Origin: Ehrlichia canis str. Jake
GTDB lineage: Bacteria > Pseudomonadota > Alphaproteobacteria > Rickettsiales > Anaplasmataceae
Direction: 5' to 3'
Length of the DNA stretch: 64,000 bases
Assembly: GCF_000012565.1 (NCBI RefSeq)
Contig: NC_007354.1
Location: forward strand, 1,116,001 to 1,180,000
Shown here piece after piece: positions 51,372 through 61,240 of the stretch (its first letter is position 1; each line of letters opens with the position of its first letter). A model generated the notes under the pieces. The model saw only the letters and a list, made by a program, of their open reading frames with translations. It was not told where the DNA came from and searched no databases. Both the position numbers and the translations under genes were made by a program.

Positions 51372-52235
51372 ATGAAATATAAAAAAACTTTTACAGTAAC
51401 TGCATTAGTATTATTAACTTCCTTTACACATTTTATACCTTTTTATAGTCCAGCACGTGCCAGTACAATTCACAACTTCTACATTAGTGGAAAATATATG
51501 CCAACAGCGTCACATTTTGGAATTTTTTCAGCTAAAGAAGAACAAAGTTTTACTAAGGTATTAGTTGGGTTAGATCAACGATTATCACATAATAGTATAA
51601 ACAATAATGATACAGCAAAGAGTCTTAAGGTTCAAAATTATTCATTTAAATACAAAAATAACCCATTTCTAGGATTTGCAGGAGCTATTGGTTATTCAAT
51701 AGGCAATTCAAGAATAGAACTAGAAGTATCACATGAAATATTTGATACTAAAAACCCAGGAAACAATTATTTAAATGACTCTCACAAATATTGCGCTTTA
51801 TCTCATGGAAGTCACATATGCAGTGATGGAAATAGCGGAGATTGGTACACTGCAAAAACTGATAAGTTTGTACTTCTGAAAAATGAAGGTTTACTTGACG
51901 TCTCATTTATGTTAAACGCATGTTATGACATAACAACTGAAAAAATGCCTTTTTCACCTTATATATGTGCAGGTATTGGTACTGATCTCATATCTATGTT
52001 TGAGACAACACAAAACAAAATATCTTATCAAGGAAAGTTAGGTTTAAACTATACTATAAACTCAAGAGTTTCTGTTTTTGCAGGTGGGCACTTTCATAAA
52101 GTAATAGGTAATGAATTTAAAGGTATTCCTACTCTATTACCTGATGGATCAAACATTAAAGTACAACAGTCTGCAACAGTAACATTAGATGTGTGCCATT
52201 TCGGGTTAGAGATTGGAAGTAGATTTTTCTTTTAA
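51372..52235 (+). CDS. P28/MAP1/OMP-1 family outer membrane protein, paralogue 3
   Basis: 287 residues; signal peptide in MKYKKTFTVTALVLLTS... ending near ARA. Marks: FYISGKYMPTASHFG, FSAKEEQSF, YSFKYKNNPFLGFAGAIGYS, RIELEVSHEIFD, CYDITTEKMPFSPYICAGIGTDL, YQGKLGLNYTI, FAGGHFHKVIGNEF and a terminal SRFFF. The middle segment (CALSHGSHICSDGNSGDW) is longer and different from paralogue 2, at the place where the P28 family is hypervariable. No SD is visible. Downstream begins the duplicated stretch leading to the 782-aa gene. Confidence 0.95.
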   Translation: MKYKKTFTVTALVLLTSFTHFIPFYSPARASTIHNFYISGKYMPTASHFGIFSAKEEQSFTKVLVGLDQRLSHNSINNNDTAKSLKVQNYSFKYKNNPFLGFAGAIGYSIGNSRIELEVSHEIFDTKNPGNNYLNDSHKYCALSHGSHICSDGNSGDWYTAKTDKFVLLKNEGLLDVSFMLNACYDITTEKMPFSPYICAGIGTDLISMFETTQNKISYQGKLGLNYTINSRVSVFAGGHFHKVIGNEFKGIPTLLPDGSNIKVQQSATVTLDVCHFGLEIGSRFFF

Positions 52236-52293
52236 TACTTCTATTGTATATGTTAAAAATAGTGTGAATCCTTTTTTGTAATTTCTAATAAAT

Positions 52294-52384
52294 TTGACAT
52301 GAAACAAACCTTATTACATTTACAAAAAGGATCAGCAACTGGCTAGTAATATTTTGAAATTAAAACAATCAATAACTACGCTTT
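52294..52384. repeat. 90-base direct repeat, copy 1
   Basis: Begins ttgacatgaaacaaacctta and contains tacaaaaaggatcagcaact; almost identical to 52592-52682 at an offset of 298 bases. Both copies lie just beyond (a real or decayed) 3' end of the 782-aa family gene. Confidence 0.92.
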
Positions 52385-52580
52385 GAACCATATGATCACC
52401 ATCAATTATACAAATCTATCCTTAATACTAATTACAAGTATTTCACAACATATTACCTGTGACTTTGTAACAAAACTAACTGGCATATCCACATCTATCA
52501 GAACCATAATATTTATATTGATTGTCAGTAAAAAATTCACTAAATCTATACTTATTTTCTTCTACTCCCTAACATAAAAC
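52385..52580 (-). pseudogene. decayed copy of the 3' end of the 782-aa protein gene (copy 2)
   Basis: On the minus strand it reads EFFTDNQYKYYGSDRCGYAS, matching KLLAENNSKYFGAGGCVDVS of the intact protein, followed by a stop and then caggtaatatgttgtgaaat against gtggtatggtgaaaattact. It continues to gatttgtata, matching the sequence just after the intact stop. It is the middle copy of three. The plus-strand frame here is only its shadow. Confidence 0.75.
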
Positions 52581-52591
52581 TCCTGTTGAAC

Positions 52592-52682
52592 TTGACATCA
52601 AACAAATTTTATTACATTTACAAAAAGGATCAGCAACTGGCTAGTAACATTTTGAAATTAAAATAATCAATAATTACTCTTC
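52592..52682. repeat. 90-base direct repeat, copy 2
   Basis: Second copy of the 52294-52384 element, ending about 30 bases before the stop codon of the 782-aa gene. Together with the decayed gene end it defines a 298-base duplicated unit. Confidence 0.92.
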
Positions 52683-52713
52683 TAATTATAGAACTACATT
52701 AATTCATACAAAT

Positions 52714-55062
52714 CTATTCATGATACCAATCTTCACAAGTAATTTTCACCATACCACTTGCACCTCTTTCAGTAGAACCAGTACTAACATCTACACAACC
52801 ACCAGCCCCAAAGTATTTACTATTATTTTCAGCAAGAAGTTTACCAGATTTACATTCATCTTTTTCTATTTCTTCCCATAAAGCCTCTGTAATAAAGTTT
52901 TGATAAGGAATAAATCTTATTCTTTTATCATGTGGGACATTTTCAGATCTACGACTCACATGACTATTAACTACCCTATAATACAACATTCTTTTATCCC
53001 ACACCAAATTATTACTTTTGACGTTCTTCCTAATATCATGCTGCAACTTTCCACCACCATTTGCAGTTAACTGTACTTCACAAACTTCCCCATCATGTAA
53101 ACGTTCATCTTTTTTACAAAACTCAATTACAGCATCCATACCAACATCACTATTATCTTTAAGATGTTTATCATTTTCACTTTTAGAAGACTTATTCTCC
53201 ATTCTTTTAAAATATATTTTTACAAAATATTTATCAGATTTTTTTGTTTTAAACATACCCATAACATATTCACCAGGTTGTCCTTCTTTACCTATCCAAC
53301 TTTTAATGTCAATTTTGCCAGACTCTCCACCACCAAGCATTTCTACTTTTATAAAATCACATTTACCAGGTACGTTGTATATCCCAGACAGCTTAGGATA
53401 ATGCAACAATACACTCTCACTTTTATTATCTTCCTGCAATACAGGCAATGCAGAATCAAAATTCTTATCACTTTCAGTCATTTTTTCTGGTACATATGTT
53501 GTACTTTCAAAACTATCAATACACATACCCATAGAATGATAATCTAGTGGTTGTAATTCAAGTTGTAATTTTGGATCTAAAGATAACATTTCTTTATTAT
53601 CAACATTAAAGTACCTTAGCACATGAGTATCAAACCTATAAGATTTTATCATTGGATCCGCAGATAATATTTTTTGGTTTTTAAGATTAAAATATTCAAC
53701 ATTAGAATTAAGGCTATCAGATTTTATAAACTGAGTAAAAACTTCAGGAGGTAACGTTGTAGATTTGTTATCTGCTATTTTCAATTTAGTGTTTTGATAC
53801 AAATAAAATGAATTTTTCAAATTGTTGCATGGGTTATCATCTTGGTAAAGATTGAGTTTTTTATTGCGATGTTGTTCATCAGAAAAAAAATAATAATTAT
53901 CTTCATTGATTAAAATACTATCTAAAAAATCTTGATTTTTGTTTGTTAGATCATATTCATAATCAGCACATTGAATATATTGTTTCTTATCTGTAAGTAC
54001 ATAACGTACCATTTTATTAGGCAATGGTTTAAGCCAAGTATGTTTATCATATACATTATGAGACTTTAACACATATCCAAAAGTAGTATTTATCCCATCT
54101 ATACATTTTACCGTAACTTTATCATCATGTTGATATCTTATCTGACCCACTGCATTATCTTGACAATATTCATCCAGTTTCAGTACCTTACCATCTTTGC
54201 ATTTTTGATACAAATAGAATTGATGATTATCAAAATTAATTTTAGGTCTTACAATACTAATACCAAAATGGTCTACAATTTCATCACTCACACGCTTATC
54301 CTGCGTCACAATAAGCTTACCATTAAAGCTCATTTTTATCTTCCCATCTTCTTCTCCATGTAATATTGGCTTAGGTAACGCAGGAATAGGAACACATTTA
54401 GTCAGAAAATTACCTTGATCATAATAGCTAGCACATATTCTACTATTTCCAACTTTATAAATGCTAAACTTATACAATTTTTCAGCAAAAGTAACGTCAC
54501 AATTCCTACTCATAACACCAACACCCAAGAAAAAGTCTTGTTTATATAACTTACCATTATCTACTACTATAAGCCTAATACCCGGATTAAAAAACATTTG
54601 ACGTGAAAACTCTATTGGCACAAATCTCATGCTACTTTTTTCATCAAACAATACAGTACAAAATTGCAATGGAAGTAATTTCTGAACAGTTTTTACACAG
54701 ACTGCAGTTGTTTCACATCTTGCACTCCATTCAGATTGTTCGTCTGGCAAATCTTCACAAGAAGATACACCACATACACATAATTTATGATATGCAAAAT
54801 TACTTGTATCAAAGTAAGCAATATGAGGCAATCTATTTGCTCCTGCAGTTCTACACTCTCCTGCCTTAATAATAGTGCAGAACATAGCATTATCGATTAT
54901 TACTTCATCATTAAGAAACTTTAGATATCGATAACCCGAAAAACTCGGTTTTACATTAAAAACCTGACGATCTTCCAATGAATATACATTACCTGTATAC
55001 AATATTAGTATAAAAACATATCCTACTTTTTTTACAATATTAAAAACATGTCTAAACATCAT
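52714..55062 (-). CDS. large exported protein, glycine-rich core, 782 aa, family unrecognised
   Basis: Signal peptide (about 1-28, ending VYS). The exported part has about 25 cysteines. Landmarks: ICASYYDQGNFLTKCVPIPALPKP split near 209-232, a region of charged and aromatic residues, then CDFIKVEMLGGGESGKIDIK (568-587), NGGGK (668-672), FGAGGCVDVSTGSTERGASG (751-770) and a C-terminus MVKITCEDWYHE. The same landmarks in the same order occur in residues 1-672 of the 1267-aa protein, so the two are paralogues. The CVPIPALPxP element loosely recalls the cysteine/proline segments in long extracellular parts of Rickettsiales VirB6 proteins, but no VirB6 membrane domain is present. Probably periplasmic, surface or secreted; function unknown. 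Confidence 0.8.
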   Translation of the reverse strand: MMFRHVFNIVKKVGYVFILILYTGNVYSLEDRQVFNVKPSFSGYRYLKFLNDEVIIDNAMFCTIIKAGECRTAGANRLPHIAYFDTSNFAYHKLCVCGVSSCEDLPDEQSEWSARCETTAVCVKTVQKLLPLQFCTVLFDEKSSMRFVPIEFSRQMFFNPGIRLIVVDNGKLYKQDFFLGVGVMSRNCDVTFAEKLYKFSIYKVGNSRICASYYDQGNFLTKCVPIPALPKPILHGEEDGKIKMSFNGKLIVTQDKRVSDEIVDHFGISIVRPKINFDNHQFYLYQKCKDGKVLKLDEYCQDNAVGQIRYQHDDKVTVKCIDGINTTFGYVLKSHNVYDKHTWLKPLPNKMVRYVLTDKKQYIQCADYEYDLTNKNQDFLDSILINEDNYYFFSDEQHRNKKLNLYQDDNPCNNLKNSFYLYQNTKLKIADNKSTTLPPEVFTQFIKSDSLNSNVEYFNLKNQKILSADPMIKSYRFDTHVLRYFNVDNKEMLSLDPKLQLELQPLDYHSMGMCIDSFESTTYVPEKMTESDKNFDSALPVLQEDNKSESVLLHYPKLSGIYNVPGKCDFIKVEMLGGGESGKIDIKSWIGKEGQPGEYVMGMFKTKKSDKYFVKIYFKRMENKSSKSENDKHLKDNSDVGMDAVIEFCKKDERLHDGEVCEVQLTANGGGKLQHDIRKNVKSNNLVWDKRMLYYRVVNSHVSRRSENVPHDKRIRFIPYQNFITEALWEEIEKDECKSGKLLAENNSKYFGAGGCVDVSTGSTERGASGMVKITCEDWYHE

Positions 55063-55877
55063 CGTACATATACTTAGTGGAAAAGAAAAATCTCTATAAT
55101 TATTAATATATTAATGCCAATGCTTTCTATATTAACTATATTTTATAATAAGTATAATAAATTAATCACTTTATTGTTTTATTTTTTAAAAATAAGCTGA
55201 GTCAGACAATGAATTACCTAAATAGCATTATTCAACATAATATATAAATCCATTCCTGAGAAGTAATAACCACAAAATTATATATCAGATCACTATACAC
55301 CTAATAACATTTATCACTATAACATAGAGCAACACTTTACTTTTACTAAACTATATATATCAACTACAGTATTAGGGAACTTACAATACACAAACAATAC
55401 TTTAAATGACATATAAAAATGCATAGTACAGTATACTACTACCATATACAAAAAGCATCTTCAATTTACTATATTTTCCCAATTGTTCTGCTGAAACTAA
55501 AATTGAGCTGTTACTCAATATATTACTTTAGTTTTACTATACCATCCGTTTGTAACATAACAAACATGAAAGAAAATACATGAACAAACTAGTGTTGCAA
55601 GATATTATATAACCATTTAAACTGGATTACTTATCTATTGCACCTACTACAGTACTTTCAATACTGCCATATTGAATTATAAAAATTAAACATCTTATAA
55701 AAATATACTGAACAAAAACATTTTACAAACTTTTAGAAATTCTTCTTACTCGCACTAAAGTTCAACCTAAACTATTTCACAATAGTAATACAATACAAAT
55801 TGTAATTACCTACCCTAAAAACTAAGATTATATAGAAGTACTACCTAGATACTTCACTATCTACTGTAGATACCTAT
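55063..55877. other. spacer between the two large exported protein genes
   Basis: 815 AT-rich bases upstream of the 782-aa gene and downstream of the 1267-aa gene; no coding frame, repeat or hairpin recognised. Confidence 0.4.
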
Positions 55878-58800
55878 TTAAACTTTAGGCTTTCCCGATT
55901 CACCTTTCACTACTCTTATTGTGGGCTTATTATAATGCTCATTTATTTGTTCTCTAACTTTTTCTGATAATCTATAATAACCAAGTATTTGCCATATAGT
56001 ATCACTCACTTTCCAACAAACATTTTCACTTGTTTTGTCAGTATTAGTATAACAACACGTGTAATCAAACTCACCTTTTTCAGATATATTTCCAGTCTCA
56101 TAACATGATAAAACAAGTTTTTCATCAGTCATACACATTCTTTCACCATTACCGTTACCATAACAACAATGCTCGTTTGTACATGACATTTTAACACTTT
56201 GGCCAATTTTACCCATTTTAGTAGCACTACGACCTGTATTCATTGCACTTTGAGTGATACATAAACTAGTTGGATAACTACTACTTTGGCTATTTAAAGT
56301 TCCATCTTTGGCGTAAATACACAAAGAAGCCAAACATCCTCTATTTTGTAATGTGTCAGTAGTATCGAGACAAAAAGTCTTTTTTTCTTGATCATAAATA
56401 TATTCCAACTCAACTAGCTTTCCTTCTATCATTTTTACCTGTGAACTTCTATATTGTGTCTTGCCTTTAATCTCTTTTGTATTCAACTTCGCTAATTCTA
56501 CTGCATCATCACCAACAAGCATATTAGTCAAATCTGTAAGACTTTTCTTCCAACAAATACGTTTTTTGTCATTTTTTGAAGGAGATTTATAATCTTCTAA
56601 TTTACCATAACAACACTTATAAACTCCATCAGATTCACTTTTCCCACCTTTAATGTTATCTTTTACACTATCTTTAGTATCATCATCTTCATAACATAAT
56701 AAAGAGACCTCTTCATTAGCCCAACACAGTTTTTCAGCTTTTTTATTATCAGAACTATAGCAACATTTTCCATCGCTTTTACAAGATAGGTTAATATTTT
56801 CACTTATTTCAGAATCTTCAACTCGCATTTCATTTTTAGAAGGACACTGTACCCCTTTGCGAGTTATAAGATAAGTTCCCGAAGCAAAAACATCATTTTC
56901 ACCTTTTTCATAAACACAAACAGTTTGCAGACATCCTTTTTTTATACCATCTTTAGTATTCAAACAGAATGATGTCTTTTCTTTAGAATAATCATATTTT
57001 ATATCTGTAATAACATCTGGTCTATCTGCAAAAGGTTTAATAGTATTAGATGGAGGTAGCTTAGTAAGTAACTCCTTACTTCCATTATCAAACTTTTCTC
57101 TCAATGCTAAAGGTAGAGTACTATAACTAAATTTTTTCAATAAATCAGCGCCATTTGTTTTCCAACAAATATCTTTATGATGCGATGTATCTTTCATATC
57201 GTAATAACAACATATATATTTGTCATTAGGTACTTTCAGATCACTTGCTCTGTTTCTATAACAAGATAAACCTATATCATGATGCTCATTGTCCTGCCAA
57301 CACTTTTTATAGTTAATACGAAGGTTATTTTCATACAATGCATTATCAACATTAGAACCATAAATTAACCTTAAATCTTTTTTATGGTTATTATAACAAT
57401 ATCCATTGTGAGCACGACTTACAGTCATTTTATCACCAGCCTTTGAAAGATTGACAAAAAGATTCGGAATGTTACTTACAATAGGTTTACACTCTTCCTC
57501 ACCAAACATAGTAATAGGAGTACTAAATTTCATAGTCTCATCATTTGAAGAATATATACAAATTGACTTTAAACAGCCACTATCGCTATTTACACTACAT
57601 AATGATTTTTTTGATTTATTGTAAGTATAACTCATATCCTGAATCTGCACTTTCGAACCACTACTCCACATCTCACATGTGAGCCTTACTAACCCATCTG
57701 CACCCTGCTGAATTGATTTACCTAACTTTGCACATCCTCCAGAACCAGGATATTGATTTGGACTCTTTTCAAAAGCATTCAATGGCCCATTACAATCATT
57801 AACATTTAACCTAACAATGCCTTCAGGAAAATTACTATTCCCCCATGGAATTAATCTATAGTGCTGCAACCATAAAGGTCTTTGCTGATTAAAATCCATT
57901 CCAGTAGCAGACCTATAATGCACTACAGTATCATCATTAATAAAAGAACTGTTGTCTCTACACTTATTATGAGTACACCCACGTGCTACAAGCGAAATTT
58001 GACAGCTATTATCAAAATTATCAGAATTACATAGTGCTACCACTGTATCCTCTCCATACTCTCTAGGATATTTTCCTCCTTCACCTACGTATATAACTAA
58101 TTTTTTTCCATTTAACTTATTGTTATCGTTTTTCAATATACCAAGAGTATAATATGCAGGAGTACCAGAATAAGCTGTACCAGAATTTACATAACCAGCT
58201 TGACCACCACCCCAAGCCTCAATTTTTATAAAATCACACTTATGATAATTACCTATTTCGTATACATACTGTTTTGTTACAGTACCATCCACATGTTTTT
58301 TTACTTTATATTCATACTTAGGAAATTTATCGATACACATGCCTTCAAAATACAAATTTCTTTCTACCAATCCACTTAAAACACCATCATTTTGAAGGAA
58401 GAAATCTAAGTTTTTCAACTCACTTTTATTTTTATATGCACCAAAAGTTTCAAAATCATCACTTGTATAACTATATAAACAACTTTTAGTATGCTCTTTT
58501 TCATCAGAAGAATATTTTAACTCTCCAAATATACACTCTTTCTCATCTTTAATTCTCCTAAGATAAGTTGGAATGTAGAAATACAATTCACTATTTTTAC
58601 ACAAATTTGACTTTTTATCCCCACTATATGGCATAAGATTATATTTAACTTTAGGAATAGTATAATGTGTATCATGACCTTTAATAGAAGTGACAAAAGA
58701 TTTCATTGATATATTATCAAGATCATAACTCATACTATCATCACATGGATAATATATTCCATTACTATATATATGACGCACAAACTTTTTCTTATTTGAT

Positions 58801-59681
58801 CTTAACCAAAAATACCTATGTCCTCCTATACTTTTATCATATCTTTTAACATAATACCCATTTTCTGCATAATTTAATCCACCTAAACATTTTATATTGT
58901 CAACATATATACTAGTTGCAATTTCTTTTTTACTTTTAATACATTTCTCATTCTCATCTTTTTCAGTACAACCATCTATAGTTTCAAATTCATGATTTTT
59001 GACATCAATTTTAGGCAGTATTAGACCAACAGATTTACCAAAGATAGCTTGTAACCCTTCTAAAGACATCTCCTCTATTTTCTCTTTATAATCACGACTA
59101 GTTGCACTCTTCAGATTACCTTCAATTACACTTCTGACTTTAAATTCAGCAACAATCTCTTCTTTATCATTAGCTCTTAACACAGGCCGTCTCAACGCAG
59201 GTATTGGTAAACATTGCTTTACACATTGCCCCCTACTATTATAGTAGATACATAAACTATCCATACCACTCCTATGCATACCGTAGAGTTTAACACCATA
59301 ATCTGATAGATTAAGATCATCCCTTCCAGATTTTATACCATTAGACATTACAGTTTGAAAATCAGTAGAAATTGATGTTTTGTTTTTTGGTACAAGTTTT
59401 AATCCCTTAGTAGGGTGCATAAGAAACAACTTAGGATCAAAAAATGACTGAAGATAAAATGGTACAATACGAAAATCTAGAATTGGAATTTCCTTGTATA
59501 TGCCTTCACAAAAAGGATAAGGGCCTTTATTAATTTGATCTAAAGTATAAAATACACTACTACTGCTACACGTATTTGCATCTAAGCTAGAATCAGGATC
59601 TAAACCGAAGCTAGAGTCAGGAAAAGTAAAATATAAACAAAATACTACAAGAGCTATTATTCTTAACACACACTCTACCAT
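55878..59681 (-). CDS. large exported cysteine-rich protein, 1267 aa, family unrecognised
   Basis: Signal peptide (about 1-26, ending SFG). Part 1 (27-672) parallels the 782-aa protein: CLPIPALRRPVL at 157-168, CDFIKIEAWGGGQAG at 482-496, SGGCAKLG at 647-654 and GADGLVRLTCEMW at 660-672. Part 2 (683-1236) consists of three modules of about 160-210 residues, each with Y-x-Y-(D/N)-x-x-K-x-x-x-(F/L)C, GCL-x-x-(I/V/L)C(I/V)Y, L-(S/L)-CYx, CCY and CWK; starts at about 684, 895 and 1093. About 60 cysteines suggest a disulfide-bonded exported protein. The tail (1237-1267) is basic. No membrane helix besides the signal. Function unknown; surface exposure is inference. Confidence 0.8.
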   Translation of the reverse strand: MVECVLRIIALVVFCLYFTFPDSSFGLDPDSSLDANTCSSSSVFYTLDQINKGPYPFCEGIYKEIPILDFRIVPFYLQSFFDPKLFLMHPTKGLKLVPKNKTSISTDFQTVMSNGIKSGRDDLNLSDYGVKLYGMHRSGMDSLCIYYNSRGQCVKQCLPIPALRRPVLRANDKEEIVAEFKVRSVIEGNLKSATSRDYKEKIEEMSLEGLQAIFGKSVGLILPKIDVKNHEFETIDGCTEKDENEKCIKSKKEIATSIYVDNIKCLGGLNYAENGYYVKRYDKSIGGHRYFWLRSNKKKFVRHIYSNGIYYPCDDSMSYDLDNISMKSFVTSIKGHDTHYTIPKVKYNLMPYSGDKKSNLCKNSELYFYIPTYLRRIKDEKECIFGELKYSSDEKEHTKSCLYSYTSDDFETFGAYKNKSELKNLDFFLQNDGVLSGLVERNLYFEGMCIDKFPKYEYKVKKHVDGTVTKQYVYEIGNYHKCDFIKIEAWGGGQAGYVNSGTAYSGTPAYYTLGILKNDNNKLNGKKLVIYVGEGGKYPREYGEDTVVALCNSDNFDNSCQISLVARGCTHNKCRDNSSFINDDTVVHYRSATGMDFNQQRPLWLQHYRLIPWGNSNFPEGIVRLNVNDCNGPLNAFEKSPNQYPGSGGCAKLGKSIQQGADGLVRLTCEMWSSGSKVQIQDMSYTYNKSKKSLCSVNSDSGCLKSICIYSSNDETMKFSTPITMFGEEECKPIVSNIPNLFVNLSKAGDKMTVSRAHNGYCYNNHKKDLRLIYGSNVDNALYENNLRINYKKCWQDNEHHDIGLSCYRNRASDLKVPNDKYICCYYDMKDTSHHKDICWKTNGADLLKKFSYSTLPLALREKFDNGSKELLTKLPPSNTIKPFADRPDVITDIKYDYSKEKTSFCLNTKDGIKKGCLQTVCVYEKGENDVFASGTYLITRKGVQCPSKNEMRVEDSEISENINLSCKSDGKCCYSSDNKKAEKLCWANEEVSLLCYEDDDTKDSVKDNIKGGKSESDGVYKCCYGKLEDYKSPSKNDKKRICWKKSLTDLTNMLVGDDAVELAKLNTKEIKGKTQYRSSQVKMIEGKLVELEYIYDQEKKTFCLDTTDTLQNRGCLASLCIYAKDGTLNSQSSSYPTSLCITQSAMNTGRSATKMGKIGQSVKMSCTNEHCCYGNGNGERMCMTDEKLVLSCYETGNISEKGEFDYTCCYTNTDKTSENVCWKVSDTIWQILGYYRLSEKVREQINEHYNKPTIRVVKGESGKPKV

Positions 59682-60449
59682 TTAACAGAAGATACACAAA
59701 TGTATATCTAAAATTGTACTTTACATCGTCAATTACTTACATGGTCATAGCTTTTTATCACAGTAGACAGTTTATAATACTACTAACCATGTACTACTTA
59801 AGATGGTCTTCAGTGCAAAATTTATCAATCAAAGATTAAACTATTAAATATAGGATATTAGCAGCAAATTAGTACACACAAACTATGTGCATTACACTAA
59901 TTTAAGAACACTAATAGAACTTCAAACTATATATCCTAACAACACTATTAACACTTCTCCATATTATGCAACCAAATCGTTATGTATAACATCAAACATA
60001 CCATCTATAATAGAAATTCACTGCATATAAAGCAAATAGCTTTATCAAATACAACCTACAGTTACAAAATACATTAACTCTTAATTAATATGTAAAGAGA
60101 AAAAGAAGCCATAACATTCATTAGTATACATAGTAATCAACAATTCATTTTTCAGAATTCAATGAATTTACAATTACACAAACAAATTAATGACTAAACA
60201 TCATAAATTCTACTTAGAAAAAACTTAATAAATCATTTTTTAACATACTGCACAATAGCATAGGGTATAAGATGACTTTATTTTGAGTTTGTTAATACAT
60301 TTCAAATTTTAAAAATCCAATAAATAACTTTTTACAAAATTTTTCAGCACTACCTATAAAATCACCAAAGAAACTTAAAGTATAATTAATGATATAAGAT
60401 GTTATTAAGAAATAAGCGTTAACATTAATACAATCAATACATTTCAATA
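59682..60449. other. non-coding stretch upstream of the 1267-aa gene
   Basis: AT-rich with no supported gene. A TTGACG at 59732-59727 (minus strand) lies some 45 bases upstream of the 1267-aa start and could be a -35 box, but no good -10 follows at normal spacing. A weak 86-codon minus-strand frame at 60292-60552 enters the repeat array and was not accepted. Confidence 0.35.
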
Positions 60450-61240
60450 TCATAAATAATACTTCTTTACATTTCGCACAGTAAAACACCAATACAACTG
60501 TAGATTTTCTGCATATATTAATAAAAAAACAAGTTCTTTTACTACTGCACATGCAAAAAATCTAACAATACTCTTTATATTCTCAAGCAGGTTATATTTT
60601 CACTTTATGAATATTGTAAATAATATTTCCTTACATCTCTTATAGTAAAATACCAATACAACTGTAGATTTGTTGCATATACTAATAAAAAAACAAGTTC
60701 CTTTACTTACTGCACATGCAAAAAATCTAACAATACTCTTTATATTCTCAAGCAGGTTATATTTTCACTTTATGAATATTGTAAATAATATTTCCTTACA
60801 TCTCTTATAGTAAAATACCAATACAACTGTAGATTTGTTGCATATACTAATAAAAAAACAAGTTCTTTTACTACTGCACATGCAAAAAATCTAACAATAC
60901 TCTTTATATTCTCAAGCAGGTTATATTTTCACTTTATGAATATTGTAAATAATATTTCCTTACATCTCTTATAGTAAAATACCAATACAACTGTAGATTT
61001 GTTGCATATACTAATAAAAAAACAAGTTCCTTTACTTACTGCACATGCAAAAAATCTAACAATACTCTTTATATTCTCAAGCAGGTTATATTTTCACTTT
61101 ATGAATATTGTAAATAATATTTCCTTACATCTCTTATAGTAAAATACCAATACAACTGTAGATTTGTTGCATATACTAATAAAAAAACAAGTTCCTTTAC
61201 TTACTGCACATGCAAAAAATCTAACAATACTCTTTATATT
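60450..61240. repeat. tandem repeat array, 165-base unit, about 4.8 copies
   Basis: The landmark agcaggtta lies at 60586, 60751, 60915 and 61080, giving units of 165, 164 and 165 bases; the last copy breaks off at 61240. The first copy is diverged in its left half; the others are almost identical. Two variants alternate: aagttcttttactactgc (copies 1 and 3) and aagttcctttacttactgc (copies 2, 4 and 5). Each unit contains TTGCAT and ATGCAA as inverted arms about 38 bases apart. Units carry stops in the frames examined, so it is a non-coding VNTR-type array. Confidence 0.95.

Noticed and set aside
52383-52577. 64-codon plus-strand frame between P28 paralogue 3 and the 782-aa gene
   Set aside because: It is the antisense of a decayed copy of the 782-aa gene end.
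52294-52682. Insertion sequence bounded by 90-base direct repeats
   Set aside because: No transposase or terminal inverted repeats; the content is a decayed gene end, so tandem duplication explains it.
60292-60552. 86-codon minus-strand frame at the edge of the tandem array
   Set aside because: Partly inside the repeat, not preserved in the other units, no ribosome site.
60450-61240. CRISPR array
   Set aside because: The repeats are 165 bases and contiguous, without unique spacers, and no cas gene is present.
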